Part shown: piece by piece, positions 55,879-63,570 of the stretch
How the letters are laid out: every line of letters starts with the position of its first letter
Position numbering within the stretch: the first letter of the stretch is position 1
From: Rhizobium sp.
GTDB lineage: Bacteria; Pseudomonadota; Alphaproteobacteria; Rhizobiales; Rhizobiaceae
Direction of reading: 5' to 3'
NCBI GenBank assembly: GCA_027533385.1
Contig: JAPZUE010000012.1
Span: 157,540 to 221,539, forward strand
Length of the DNA: 64,000 bases
Made by a program: the position numbers and the translations under genes
Notes under the pieces: generated by a model
What the model saw: the letters and a program-made list of their open reading frames with translations, nothing else
Told to the model about the DNA's origin: nothing
Database searches by the model: none

Positions 55879-57021
55879 TCACTGCTGGCGCAGCACCTTC
55901 GCCGCGAGCGAGAAGGGACTGGAGACCGTCTGGGCAGCGGCATCCAGGACGAAGGCACCGGCGTCACCGAGAGTTGCCGTTGCCGTGGGCTTGTTCAGGG
56001 TGGCGGCCAGTTGCTTCACATCGAAGAAGCGGTTGTGGTTGGTGGCATCAGCCGATTCGAGCGACGAGATGTCGATAATCGTCACACCATATCGCTTTGC
56101 AGCCTCGGCGACGGCCGGATCCCGGGCATCGAGCGCACCGACACGCTGGGTGCCGGCGCCGAGGAAGCTGGAGACCTGGAGCGCGCGGTCATCCTGGGCG
56201 ACGAGAATTGTGATCGGGGTGCGCATGCGGCCGATGACATCAAGCTGGGCGGTGAACACGTCCTCATCGATGTCGGGTGCCGCCATGATGACCCGCAGGC
56301 GGTCGAGCACGTCGCCCTTGCCCTCCAGCCGCAGTTGACGCAGGGCCTCGACCGTCAGCCACCCCCCCATGGAATGGGCGAAGACGTCAACCTCGCCTTT
56401 TCGCGCCCGAACCATGTCGGTGAGAAGATCGGCAAGCGCATCACGCGAATAGGTGGCGGATTCCTTGTCGGCGACATAGGCCGGCAGAGCGGCCAGGGAC
56501 GGCCAGGAAAAGAGCACCGGCGTGCCATCGATATTGCTATCGGTCTTCAACTGCGCGAGCCGGAAGAGCGATTCCTGGAAATTGTAGTTGTAGCCGTGAA
56601 CGAAGACGACGGGCGGAACCGCCTCCTTCTTGCGGATCGCCTGGAGCAATGAAGGGCGGTCCAGCACGGATTGGGCGACCACGGCAAAATCGGTCTCCGG
56701 GTCGACCTTGCGGCCCGGCTTCGGCCACTCGATGTTGGTCGGCACGTGGTTCGGTGGGATGGAGATGTCAAAGCTGGCGTAGTTGGGCTCGTAGCTCTTG
56801 CCGCTGGTAAAGACATTCGTGCCCGGCTGTTCGCGATCGCGGGTGGTCACGGTGTAGAGCGTCTCCACCCGGGAAGGCTTGAAATCGCCGAGCGCCACGG
56901 TGCCAAGCGTTTCCGGCCCCGGTCGACCGGCGCAGGCCGTCAGGGAGGCGAACGCGACGGCGCAGACGGCAAATCTGGCAAAACGCGCGGTGTGGAATAC
57001 GGATTGAGCGGCAAATTTCAT
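55879..57021 (-). CDS. Alpha/beta-hydrolase lipoprotein (DUF900 type)
   Basis: A 380-residue protein with a lipoprotein signal ending LTAC (residue 29-30 region) and an alpha/beta hydrolase of the DUF900 kind: VVFVHGYNYNFQESLFRLAQL and the nucleophile elbow FAHSMGGWLTVEAL. Likely a lipid- or wall-anchored esterase; substrate unknown. It is separated from lpiA by 225 bp and divergent from the TRAP transporter locus. Confidence 0.85.
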   Translation of the reverse strand: MKFAAQSVFHTARFARFAVCAVAFASLTACAGRPGPETLGTVALGDFKPSRVETLYTVTTRDREQPGTNVFTSGKSYEPNYASFDISIPPNHVPTNIEWPKPGRKVDPETDFAVVAQSVLDRPSLLQAIRKKEAVPPVVFVHGYNYNFQESLFRLAQLKTDSNIDGTPVLFSWPSLAALPAYVADKESATYSRDALADLLTDMVRARKGEVDVFAHSMGGWLTVEALRQLRLEGKGDVLDRLRVIMAAPDIDEDVFTAQLDVIGRMRTPITILVAQDDRALQVSSFLGAGTQRVGALDARDPAVAEAAKRYGVTIIDISSLESADATNHNRFFDVKQLAATLNKPTATATLGDAGAFVLDAAAQTVSSPFSLAAKVLRQQ

Positions 57022-57392
57022 TCGTGATCTATCCTCGACACATGATCACCGGCACGCGGCTCATCATCAGCGCGTTTCGGCTGACCTATAACGGGCAGGA
57101 CCGACTTCGCCAAGGGCGAGGCGTCACCGGACCGTGCGCAGTGGACAAAACGCTGCGTGCGCAACCGGTTTGCACAACTGATTTCATGTCGATCTGGTTA
57201 TGGTTTTCCGTGATAAGATTATTTGCGTGCCGGCAAGCCATCTGTAACCATAACCATCAAGGGAGTGTTTGTCGGACGGGAGCGAGGAGACCGGCATCGC
57301 GATCTTTACATGACTGAAAATGTCATGTTTTTTGATCGCCATGTTGCCTCGAGCCGGTGAACTTCCCCAGCTCAACTAACAGGGAGGAGATC
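57022..57392. other. Structured leader region upstream of the TRAP operon
   Basis: 371 bp without a supported gene. A perfect 10-bp inverted repeat GGTTATGGTT (57196-57205) / AACCATAACC (57246-57255) is followed by an intrinsic terminator at 57308-57333, only 60 bp before the dctP start. The arrangement suggests attenuation of the rightward operon or a small RNA. Confidence 0.5.
57308..57333 (+). terminator. Intrinsic terminator before dctP (attenuator-like)
   Basis: ACATGAC / GTCATGT, a perfect 7-bp stem with a 7-nt loop, followed by a T6 run (57328-57333). It ends 59 bp before the dctP ATG, and no rightward gene precedes it, so it may terminate a leader or sRNA. Confidence 0.65.
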
Positions 57393-58427
57393 ATGTTGCG
57401 CCAATTCGTTATTGCCGGACTGTCCGGAGTTGCACTGTCGTTGATGGCAACCGCCAGCTTCGCCGCAGACGTTACCCTCAAGCTTCACCAGATGCTGCCG
57501 CCGCAGGCGACGATCCCGTCGAAGGTCCTGCAGCCCTGGGCCGAGAAGATCCAGGCCGAGTCCGGTGGTCGGATCGCGGTCGAGCTCTATCCGGCCATGC
57601 AGCTGGGCGGCAAGCCGGCCGACCTGGTCGACCAGGTGAAGGACGGCGTGGTTGATCTCACCTGGACGCTGTTCGGCTATACGCCGGGCCGTTTCCCGAA
57701 GTCGGAAGCCTTCGAACTTCCCTTCATGGTGACGACCGCCGAGGCGACCTCGGTCGCCTTCTACGACTATTATGAAAAGCACCTGAAGGACGAGCTTGCC
57801 GATTATCACGTGCTGGCCGTCCATACCCATGGCCCTGGCCTGATCCACACCATCGCCTCCAAGCCGGTCCAGAAGCTCGAGGACATGCAGGGGCTGAAGC
57901 TGCGCGGCACCTCCAAGGTCATCAACCAGATGCTTGAGGCCATGGGTGCCTCGGCTGTCGGCATGCCCGTGACGGCCGTGCCGGAAAGCCTGTCGAAGAG
58001 CGTCATCGACGGTTCCGTCGTGCCGTGGGAAGTGACGCCGGCGATCAAGATCGCCGAACTCGCGCCCAATCACACCGCGTTTTCCGGCCCGAACGGTCTC
58101 TATACCGGCACCTTCGTCTTTGCGATGAACAAGGACAGCTATGATGCGCTGCCGGACGACCTGAAGAAGATCATCGACAACAATTCCGGCAAGGAACTGG
58201 CCCGTCTGTTCGGCAAGGCCATGGACGAGGGCGATATCCGTGGCAAGGACATCGCTGACAAGGCCGGCAACACGACCTATGCTCTCGACGAGGCGGAAAC
58301 CGCGCGCTGGAAGGCGGCCGGCGAAGCCGTGACCAAGGCCTGGATCGCCGAAATGGACGGCAAGGGTCTCGACGGCACCGCGCTCTACAACGACGCTCTG
58401 GCGCTCATTCAGGCCAACAGCAAGTAA
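57393..58427 (+). CDS. dctP: TRAP transporter substrate-binding protein DctP family
   Basis: A 344-residue periplasmic solute receptor with a Sec signal peptide (MLRQFVIAGLSGVALSLMATASFAADV). The DctP fold is shown by QLGGKPADLVDQVKDGVVD and DMQGLKLRGTSKVINQMLEAMGA, whose Arg (LKLRG) normally salt-bridges a carboxylate ligand. The likely ligand is therefore an organic acid, but the exact substrate is unknown. The ATG at 57393 is preceded by AGGGAGGAGATC. First gene of a rightward operon with dctQ and dctM. Confidence 0.92.
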   Translation: MLRQFVIAGLSGVALSLMATASFAADVTLKLHQMLPPQATIPSKVLQPWAEKIQAESGGRIAVELYPAMQLGGKPADLVDQVKDGVVDLTWTLFGYTPGRFPKSEAFELPFMVTTAEATSVAFYDYYEKHLKDELADYHVLAVHTHGPGLIHTIASKPVQKLEDMQGLKLRGTSKVINQMLEAMGASAVGMPVTAVPESLSKSVIDGSVVPWEVTPAIKIAELAPNHTAFSGPNGLYTGTFVFAMNKDSYDALPDDLKKIIDNNSGKELARLFGKAMDEGDIRGKDIADKAGNTTYALDEAETARWKAAGEAVTKAWIAEMDGKGLDGTALYNDALALIQANSK

Positions 58428-58441
58428 AACCTCCCCGACTT

Positions 58442-58477
58442 GTCCGGGCGCTCGTCGGAAGGCGTCCGGACTTTTTT
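58442..58477 (+). terminator. Intrinsic terminator between dctP and dctQ
   Basis: GTCCGGGCGC...GGCGTCCGGAC forms a 10-bp stem (with a G-T pair), followed by TTTTTT (58472-58477). Partial termination here would make the receptor more abundant than the membrane subunits, as seen in other TRAP operons. Confidence 0.85.
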
Positions 58478-58502
58478 GTCGACATCTGCCGAGGACCTAT
58501 CC

Positions 58503-59042
58503 ATGGCGACTGCCCATTCCACCAGCTTCGAACGGTTCGAGCGGGGCTGCAATGCCCTTGCAAGCGGCCTCGTCGTGTTCGGCGGCTTCTGCCTCGTACT
58601 CGCCTGCGGCCTGACGGCTGCCTCGATCATCGGAGCGATCGCGATCCGGCCCCTGCCCGGTGAAATTGAACTTGTCGAGGCGCTGTGCGGCCTCGCCGTC
58701 TTTGCCTTCCTGCCCTTCTGTCAGCTCAAGCGCGGCCATGTCGGCGTCGATATCCTGATCTCGGCCTTCGGGCCGAAGGCGATGAACTGGACCCAGCTGA
58801 TCGGCGATATCATCATTGCCGTGCTGACCGCGCTCATCACCTGGCGCCATGCCATTGGAACGCTGGACAAATTCGGCAATGGCGAGACGACGCCGCTTCT
58901 GCTTCTGCCGGTCTGGTGGGGCTATGCGATCGCACTCTTCATCCTTGTCGCCAACATCATTGTCAGCCTCTACGTGATCGCCGCCGATATTCGCGCCATC
59001 CGCCAGGGCAAGACGATCGTCGCTGCGATGGGAGCGCACTGA
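58503..59042 (+). CDS. dctQ: TRAP transporter small permease subunit DctQ
   Basis: A 179-residue integral membrane protein with four predicted helices, matching DctQ. The ATG at 58503 is preceded by GAGGACC. It overlaps dctM by one base (TGATG), indicating translational coupling. It lies downstream of a terminator hairpin separating it from dctP. Confidence 0.92.
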   Translation: MATAHSTSFERFERGCNALASGLVVFGGFCLVLACGLTAASIIGAIAIRPLPGEIELVEALCGLAVFAFLPFCQLKRGHVGVDILISAFGPKAMNWTQLIGDIIIAVLTALITWRHAIGTLDKFGNGETTPLLLLPVWWGYAIALFILVANIIVSLYVIAADIRAIRQGKTIVAAMGAH

Positions 59043-60352
59043 TGAGCAGCATTGAAATCGGTCTCTGGTCCTTCCCGGTCCTGATCCTCCTCATCTTCCT
59101 GCGCGTACCGATCGGCGCGGCCATGCTCGCCACCGGCATGGTCGGCACCTATCTGGTGCTTGGCAAATGGACGCCCCTGCTCGCCCAGCTGAAGGCGATC
59201 GCCTGGAATACGAATGTCAATTATTCGCTGTCGATCATTCCGCTCTTCCTGCTGATGGGACAATTTGCGGCGCGTGGCGGCATGAGCCAGGCGCTGTTCA
59301 ATGCGGCAGCCGCCTTTCTCGGCCATCGCAAGGGCGGGGTCGCCATGGCCGCCGTCGGTGCCTGCGCCGGCTTCGGCTCGATCTGCGGCTCGTCGCTGGC
59401 GACCGCTGCGACCATGGCCCAGGTGGCGCTGCCGGAACTGAAGCGCAACGGCTATGCCGGCGGGCTTGCCACGGCAACGCTTGCCGCTGGTGGCACGCTC
59501 GGCATCCTCATCCCGCCCTCCGTCGTGCTCGTGATCTATGCGATCCTGGCCGAGCAGAACATCGCCAAGCTCTTCCTCGCCGCCTTCGTGCCGGGGATCA
59601 TCGCGGCGATATCCTATCTCGTGGTCATCGCGATCTATGTCCGGCTGAAGCCGGACAGTGCCGGCCAGGCAGCGCGTATCCCGTGGAAGGACCGCGTGCC
59701 GGCGCTGATTGCGGTCTGGCCGGTTGTGGCGATCTTCTTTGCGGTCGTGGGCGGGATCTATCTCGGCTGGTTCACGCCGACCCAGGCTGCGGCCGTGGGT
59801 GCCGCCGGTGCCGGTCTCGTTGCCTTCGTCAATGGCGGGCTCGATCGCAAGTCGCTCTTCGACTGCTTCAAGGAGACGGCGGTATCGACCGGCATGATCT
59901 TCTTCATCATCCTCGGCGCCACCGTCTTCAACTCCTTCCTCGCTTTCTCCCGCCTGCCGCAGGTGGGTGCCGAATGGGTGACGGCGCAGGGCTTTACGCC
60001 GATGACGGTGCTGATCATCATCCTGGTGCTCTACATCATCTTCGGCTGCATCATGGATTCGCTCTCCATGATTGTCTTGACGATCCCGATCTTCTTCCCG
60101 ATCGTCACCGCGATGGATTTCGGCATGAGCCCTGAGCATTTCGCCATCTGGTTCGGCATTCTGGTGCTGATGGTGGCGGAGATCGGCATGATCACGCCAC
60201 CGGTGGGATTGAACCTCTTCATCATCTCCGCGATGTCAAAAGACGTACCGATCCGCGAGACCTATAAGGGGATCGTGCCCTTCGTCAGCGCCGACCTGTT
60301 GCGCATCATACTGCTTACGGCGTTTCCGATCATCTCGATCTTCCTGGTGTGA
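59042..60352 (+). CDS. dctM: TRAP transporter large permease subunit DctM
   Basis: A 436-residue 12-14 helix permease, the DctM subunit that catalyses sodium-driven uptake. The typical motifs IPPSVVLVIYAI and ALAEIGMITPPVGLNLF-type segments are seen. Its start shares a base with the dctQ stop. Its 3' end overlaps the end of the convergent Ada-domain gene by 23 bp. Confidence 0.93.
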   Translation: MSSIEIGLWSFPVLILLIFLRVPIGAAMLATGMVGTYLVLGKWTPLLAQLKAIAWNTNVNYSLSIIPLFLLMGQFAARGGMSQALFNAAAAFLGHRKGGVAMAAVGACAGFGSICGSSLATAATMAQVALPELKRNGYAGGLATATLAAGGTLGILIPPSVVLVIYAILAEQNIAKLFLAAFVPGIIAAISYLVVIAIYVRLKPDSAGQAARIPWKDRVPALIAVWPVVAIFFAVVGGIYLGWFTPTQAAAVGAAGAGLVAFVNGGLDRKSLFDCFKETAVSTGMIFFIILGATVFNSFLAFSRLPQVGAEWVTAQGFTPMTVLIIILVLYIIFGCIMDSLSMIVLTIPIFFPIVTAMDFGMSPEHFAIWFGILVLMVAEIGMITPPVGLNLFIISAMSKDVPIRETYKGIVPFVSADLLRIILLTAFPIISIFLV

Positions 60353-60608
60353 AACGCAGGCCCCGAAGCTCTGCCCAAGTCTCGGGCCGATCCGGACGAC
60401 ACCGCAGACAGGCACGGAAGCCGCCCTCACGGGCGGCTTCTACGGTTTCATGGATCACGACATTCTCCGGTCGGGCGGGCCGCGACGGGCAGGACGGACG
60501 ACAGAATATGCCGGTGGATCGGACTCCATAGACGAACAGTCCGTCCTGCGATGCATCGCGGGTGCGGATCGCATGCCAGCGGGCATCATCGATCGGGTCT
60601 GCGGACAT
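60330..60608 (-). CDS. Stand-alone Ada-type zinc-binding domain protein
   Basis: A 92-residue protein from the ATG at 60608 matching the Ada N-terminal metal-binding domain: GIFCRPSCPSR (Cys acceptor/zinc ligands) and ACLRCRPDRP (the second Cys pair). Full-length Ada has an AraC helix-turn-helix and methyltransferase domain after this; here the frame stops 19 residues later. It may be a phosphotriester-repair sensor without a transcription domain, or a truncated remnant. It overlaps the dctM end on the other strand. Confidence 0.8.
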   Translation of the reverse strand: MSADPIDDARWHAIRTRDASQDGLFVYGVRSTGIFCRPSCPSRPARPENVVIHETVEAAREGGFRACLRCRPDRPETWAELRGLRFTPGRSR

Positions 60609-60759
60609 GGTCTGCTCCTTGGTTCTGAAGAACGATGATGGCTCAGCAGCCCGATACAGGGCCACCCGGTTCTTGCCGCCCCGGCCAACGGATTTCGGAT
60701 GACGCAGAGGCACGAAGCACGGTAGGGGAAGATCAGCCCGCAACCTCATCCCGGTCCCG

Positions 60760-61410
60760 ATGGAAACCTCGCTCTACCTTCCCGTCAAAAGCTTTCTCGA
60801 AGGCGCAGGCTACACCGTCAAGGGCGAGATCGGCGGCTGCGATATTGTGGGCTTGAGCGACGGGGACCCGCCGGTCGTCGTCATCTGCGAACTGAAGCTC
60901 AGCTTCAATCTCGAACTCATCCTGCAGGCCGTCGATCGGGCGGCCGTTGCAGACGAGGTGTGGATTGCGGCCCGCGTTTCGGCCAAGGGCAAGGGCCGCG
61001 AGAGCGACAAGCGCTACCGCGATCTCTGCCGGCGCCTCGGTTTCGGCATGCTGGGCGTTGGCGACAACGGGGAGGTCAACGTCATCGTCGGTTCGGTGAC
61101 GCCGATGCCGCGCACCAATCCGAAGCGACGCTCGCGGCTGATGCGCGAGCACCAGAAGCGCAAGGGTGACCCGGTCACCGGCGGCAGCACGCGAACGCCC
61201 CAGATGACGGCCTATCGCCAGCAGGCGCTTGGCTGTGCGGCGGCGCTGGAAAGCGGTCCACTGAAACTCAGCGAGGTCAGGGCCCGGGTGCCGGAGGCTG
61301 CCAAGATCCTGCCAGGCAATGTCTATGGCTGGTTCGAACGGGTGGAGCGAGGCGTCTACGGATTGACGCCTTCCGGGCACGAGGCGCTTTCGCGGTGGCA
61401 GAAACCGTGA
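60760..61410 (+). CDS. DUF2161 family, PD-(D/E)XK phosphodiesterase-like protein
   Basis: A 216-residue protein of DUF2161. The N-terminal part has the nuclease-like pattern CDIVGL ... VVVICELKLSF (Asp and E-x-K), and the C-terminal part (from about residue 140) resembles a winged helix (PLKLSEVRARVPEAAKILPGNVYGWF). Predicted to bind and perhaps cut nucleic acid; activity not established. It is divergent from the Ada-domain gene (151-bp spacer). Confidence 0.8.
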   Translation: METSLYLPVKSFLEGAGYTVKGEIGGCDIVGLSDGDPPVVVICELKLSFNLELILQAVDRAAVADEVWIAARVSAKGKGRESDKRYRDLCRRLGFGMLGVGDNGEVNVIVGSVTPMPRTNPKRRSRLMREHQKRKGDPVTGGSTRTPQMTAYRQQALGCAAALESGPLKLSEVRARVPEAAKILPGNVYGWFERVERGVYGLTPSGHEALSRWQKP

Positions 61411-61448
61411 CCACGCAAAACCGCTGACGCAGTTTCGCTGGACCTGCC

Positions 61449-61919
61449 CTAGAGAAATCCGATCCAGCGACCGGCGAGGACGGCCGCAACCCAGATCACC
61501 AGTGAAAGCACCGCCGCCCGACGAAGCCCGGGGGATGGCGGGGCCCCGGCAAGCACGGCCTTCCAGCCTTGCGATCGGCGCACGGAGAGCGCGTTCAGGG
61601 CGCCCAATGCGACGAGACCGAGCTTGGTCAGGAACGCCGTGTTGGCCGCATATTCGAGCGGTTGGACCGAAAACAGCAAGGCACCGGTCAGGATCGCGGA
61701 GGCGAGGGCGATTGCGGCGACGCGTGACAGGATCCTGACTGTTTCGCCAAGCTGCAGTCCGGCGAAGGCCCCGAGCAGGCGCAGGTCGAGGATGACGGTC
61801 GCGCCGAGGAGCATGCCGAGCGAGAGGATATGGCTGGCATTGGCGATAATGTAGAGGACCGGCGCGCGGATGAGCGCCCGGGCCACCACCGTATCGCCAA
61901 GGGATGCCAGCCATTCCAT
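61449..61919 (-). CDS. Four-helix membrane protein, DUF2214/DUF6644-like
   Basis: A 156-residue integral membrane protein with about four helices (ALIRAPVLYIIANASHILSLGMLLGATVIL; IALASAILTGALLF; VLSLVIWVAAVLAGRW). The pattern matches DUF2214/DUF6644-type proteins related in topology to CopD. It starts 4 bp after the stop of the DUF6152 gene, so the two are co-transcribed and probably act together at the membrane/periplasm. Function unknown. Confidence 0.7.
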   Translation of the reverse strand: MEWLASLGDTVVARALIRAPVLYIIANASHILSLGMLLGATVILDLRLLGAFAGLQLGETVRILSRVAAIALASAILTGALLFSVQPLEYAANTAFLTKLGLVALGALNALSVRRSQGWKAVLAGAPPSPGLRRAAVLSLVIWVAAVLAGRWIGFL

Positions 61920-61923
61920 GGCG

Positions 61924-62328
61924 TCAGTTGGTCACGATGCGGTTCGGATAGATATCGTAGTTCTTGCCGGCCACGATCACCCGCACGGCCTTGAGGCGCT
62001 TTTCCTCCGGGTCGAGCGAGCGGTTGCCACGCACGGTGATCTCGTCGCCGATCTTGACCACGCCCTCGACGAAGCCGGAGCGCTGGGTGAGGCCGGGATT
62101 GCCGAGTTCGATGCGCCAGCCACCTTCGGCCGTGTCGAGTTCCAGCGTCGGATGCGGCGGGGCAAAGGAAATCGCGGTGATCTTGCCGGTCAGGTTGATC
62201 TGGTCGGCCTCGGCCCAGGACCAGCCGTGATGGGCGACGGCGGCGCCCGCGAGGAGAAGACCGCCGGCCAGGGCCGAAAGCGGAAGCGCAGAGAGGGACA
62301 GGGACGGCAGGGAGAATGAGCGGGGCAT
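61924..62328 (-). CDS. DUF6152 family exported protein
   Basis: A 134-residue secreted protein: signal peptide to about residue 32 (LLLAGAAVAHHG), then a beta-rich domain with the family stretch HHGWSWAEADQINLTGKI, PPHPTLELDTAEGGWRIELGNP and NYDIYPNRIV. The paired histidines right after the cleavage site may bind metal. It precedes the DUF2214-like membrane gene; an operator-like palindrome lies 26 bp before the start. Confidence 0.82.
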   Translation of the reverse strand: MPRSFSLPSLSLSALPLSALAGGLLLAGAAVAHHGWSWAEADQINLTGKITAISFAPPHPTLELDTAEGGWRIELGNPGLTQRSGFVEGVVKIGDEITVRGNRSLDPEEKRLKAVRVIVAGKNYDIYPNRIVTN

Positions 62329-62353
62329 GATCGTCTCCGGATCGGGTTCACAT

Positions 62354-62369
62354 CTACCCTCAAGGGTAG
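62354..62369. promoter_or_regulatory. Palindrome upstream of the DUF6152 gene
   Basis: CTACCCT-CA-AGGGTAG, a perfect 7-2-7 inverted repeat, 26 bp before the start codon. The CTACC...GGTAG ends resemble the palindrome before the sulfate-binding protein gene, but with different spacing. Confidence 0.5.
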
Positions 62370-62444
62370 TGCGCCCGTCCGGTTTTTCGACGTCACCTTT
62401 GCTTGATCTGCGGGTGAGATGAAAAGGGGCGGCGCAAAACAGAA

Positions 62445-62470
62445 AAGGCGGCGCCTTGCGGTGCCGCCTT
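62445..62470 (-). terminator. Terminator of the sulfate-binding protein gene
   Basis: AAGGCGGC / GCCGCCTT, a perfect 8-bp stem with a 10-nt loop, read leftwards and followed by TTCTGTTTTG. It closes the sbp transcript before the DUF6152 gene. Confidence 0.75.
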
Positions 62471-62493
62471 CCTGCCTCGGGAGGAGCCGCCCG

Positions 62494-63510
62494 TCAGGGG
62501 CGGTAGATCTGATCGAAGACGCCGCCTTCGCCGAAATGTTCGGGCTGCGCCTTGGTCCAGCCGCCGAAGAGCGGGTCGTCGATGGTGACGAGATCAAGCT
62601 TCGGCAATTCGGGTCCGGAGCCCGCCGGAACGAGATCCGGGCGCGACGGGCGATAGAAGTGCTTGGCAATCAGCTGCTGGCCTTCAGGCGAATAGAGGTA
62701 GTTCAGATAGGCCTCGGCCTGCTTGCGCGTTCCGTTGCGGTCGACATTGGCGTCGACGACGGCAACCGGCGGTTCTGCCAGGATCGACAGCGAGGGCGTG
62801 ACGATCTCGAAGTTGTCAGTGCCGAATTCCTTGCCGGCGAGATGCGCCTCGTTTTCCCAGCAGATCAGGACATCGCCGATTTCGCGCTGGGCAAAGGTCG
62901 TCAGCGAGGCGCGGGCGCCGGCATCGAGCACGGGCGCGCGGCGGTAGATTTCGGCGACATAGTCGCGGATCTTTTGCTGGTCGCCGGCAAATTCCCGGTT
63001 CGCCCAGGCCCAGGCGGCGAGATAGTTCCAGCGCGCGCCGCCCGAGGTCTTCGGGTTGGGCGTGACGATCTCGACGTCGCCCTTGACCAGATCGCCCCAG
63101 TCCTTGATGCCCTTGGGATTGCCCTGGCGCACGAGGAAGACGATGGTCGATGTGTAGGGGGCCGAATTGTTCGGCAGACGCTGGCGCCAGTCGGGGGCGA
63201 TCAGCTGTGCCCGCTCGACGATGATGTCGATGTCGCTTTGCAGGGCGAGCGTCACGACATCGGCCCTCAAGCCTTCCATGACCGCGCGAGCCTGTCGACC
63301 GGAGCCGCCATGCGACTGGTCGATGGTGATGGTTTCGCCTGTCTCGGCCTGCCAGTGGCGAGCGAAGGCGGCATTGTATTCCTGATAGAACTCGCGCGTC
63401 GGATCATAGGACACGTTCAGAAGCTCTGCTGCACCCGCCGGCAAGACCAGGCCGGTCGACAGGCCCAGGCCGACGAGAAACGCCGCAAGATTTTTCCCAA
63501 TGCACTTCAT
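62494..63510 (-). CDS. sbp: Sulfate ABC transporter substrate-binding protein
   Basis: A 338-residue periplasmic receptor: signal peptide ([20 protein letters not shown]) and sulfate-binding fold with [45 protein letters not shown] and [19 protein letters not shown], a clear Sbp/CysP match. No cysT, cysW or cysA lies downstream: the next gene is DUF6152, beyond a terminator. So the binding protein is encoded alone here and presumably works with a permease elsewhere. Palindromic operator/promoter upstream at 63542-63570. Confidence 0.93.
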   Translation of the reverse strand: MKCIGKNLAAFLVGLGLSTGLVLPAGAAELLNVSYDPTREFYQEYNAAFARHWQAETGETITIDQSHGGSGRQARAVMEGLRADVVTLALQSDIDIIVERAQLIAPDWRQRLPNNSAPYTSTIVFLVRQGNPKGIKDWGDLVKGDVEIVTPNPKTSGGARWNYLAAWAWANREFAGDQQKIRDYVAEIYRRAPVLDAGARASLTTFAQREIGDVLICWENEAHLAGKEFGTDNFEIVTPSLSILAEPPVAVVDANVDRNGTRKQAEAYLNYLYSPEGQQLIAKHFYRPSRPDLVPAGSGPELPKLDLVTIDDPLFGGWTKAQPEHFGEGGVFDQIYRP

Positions 63511-63541
63511 GTCTGTGGCTCCCCTATGGCGTTAACGATTA

Positions 63542-63570
63542 AAGACTACCAAAGAGGTAGTCTTAGTCAA
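63542..63570 (-). promoter_or_regulatory. Promoter and palindromic operator of sbp
   Basis: AAGACTACC-AAAGA-GGTAGTCTT (63542-63564) is a perfect 9-5-9 palindrome about 30-55 bp before the sbp start. Read leftwards, TTGACT (63570-63565) can serve as the -35 with TAGTCT or AGTCTT 16-17 bp later, so the palindrome occupies the promoter spacer and -10. Regulator unknown. Confidence 0.6.
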
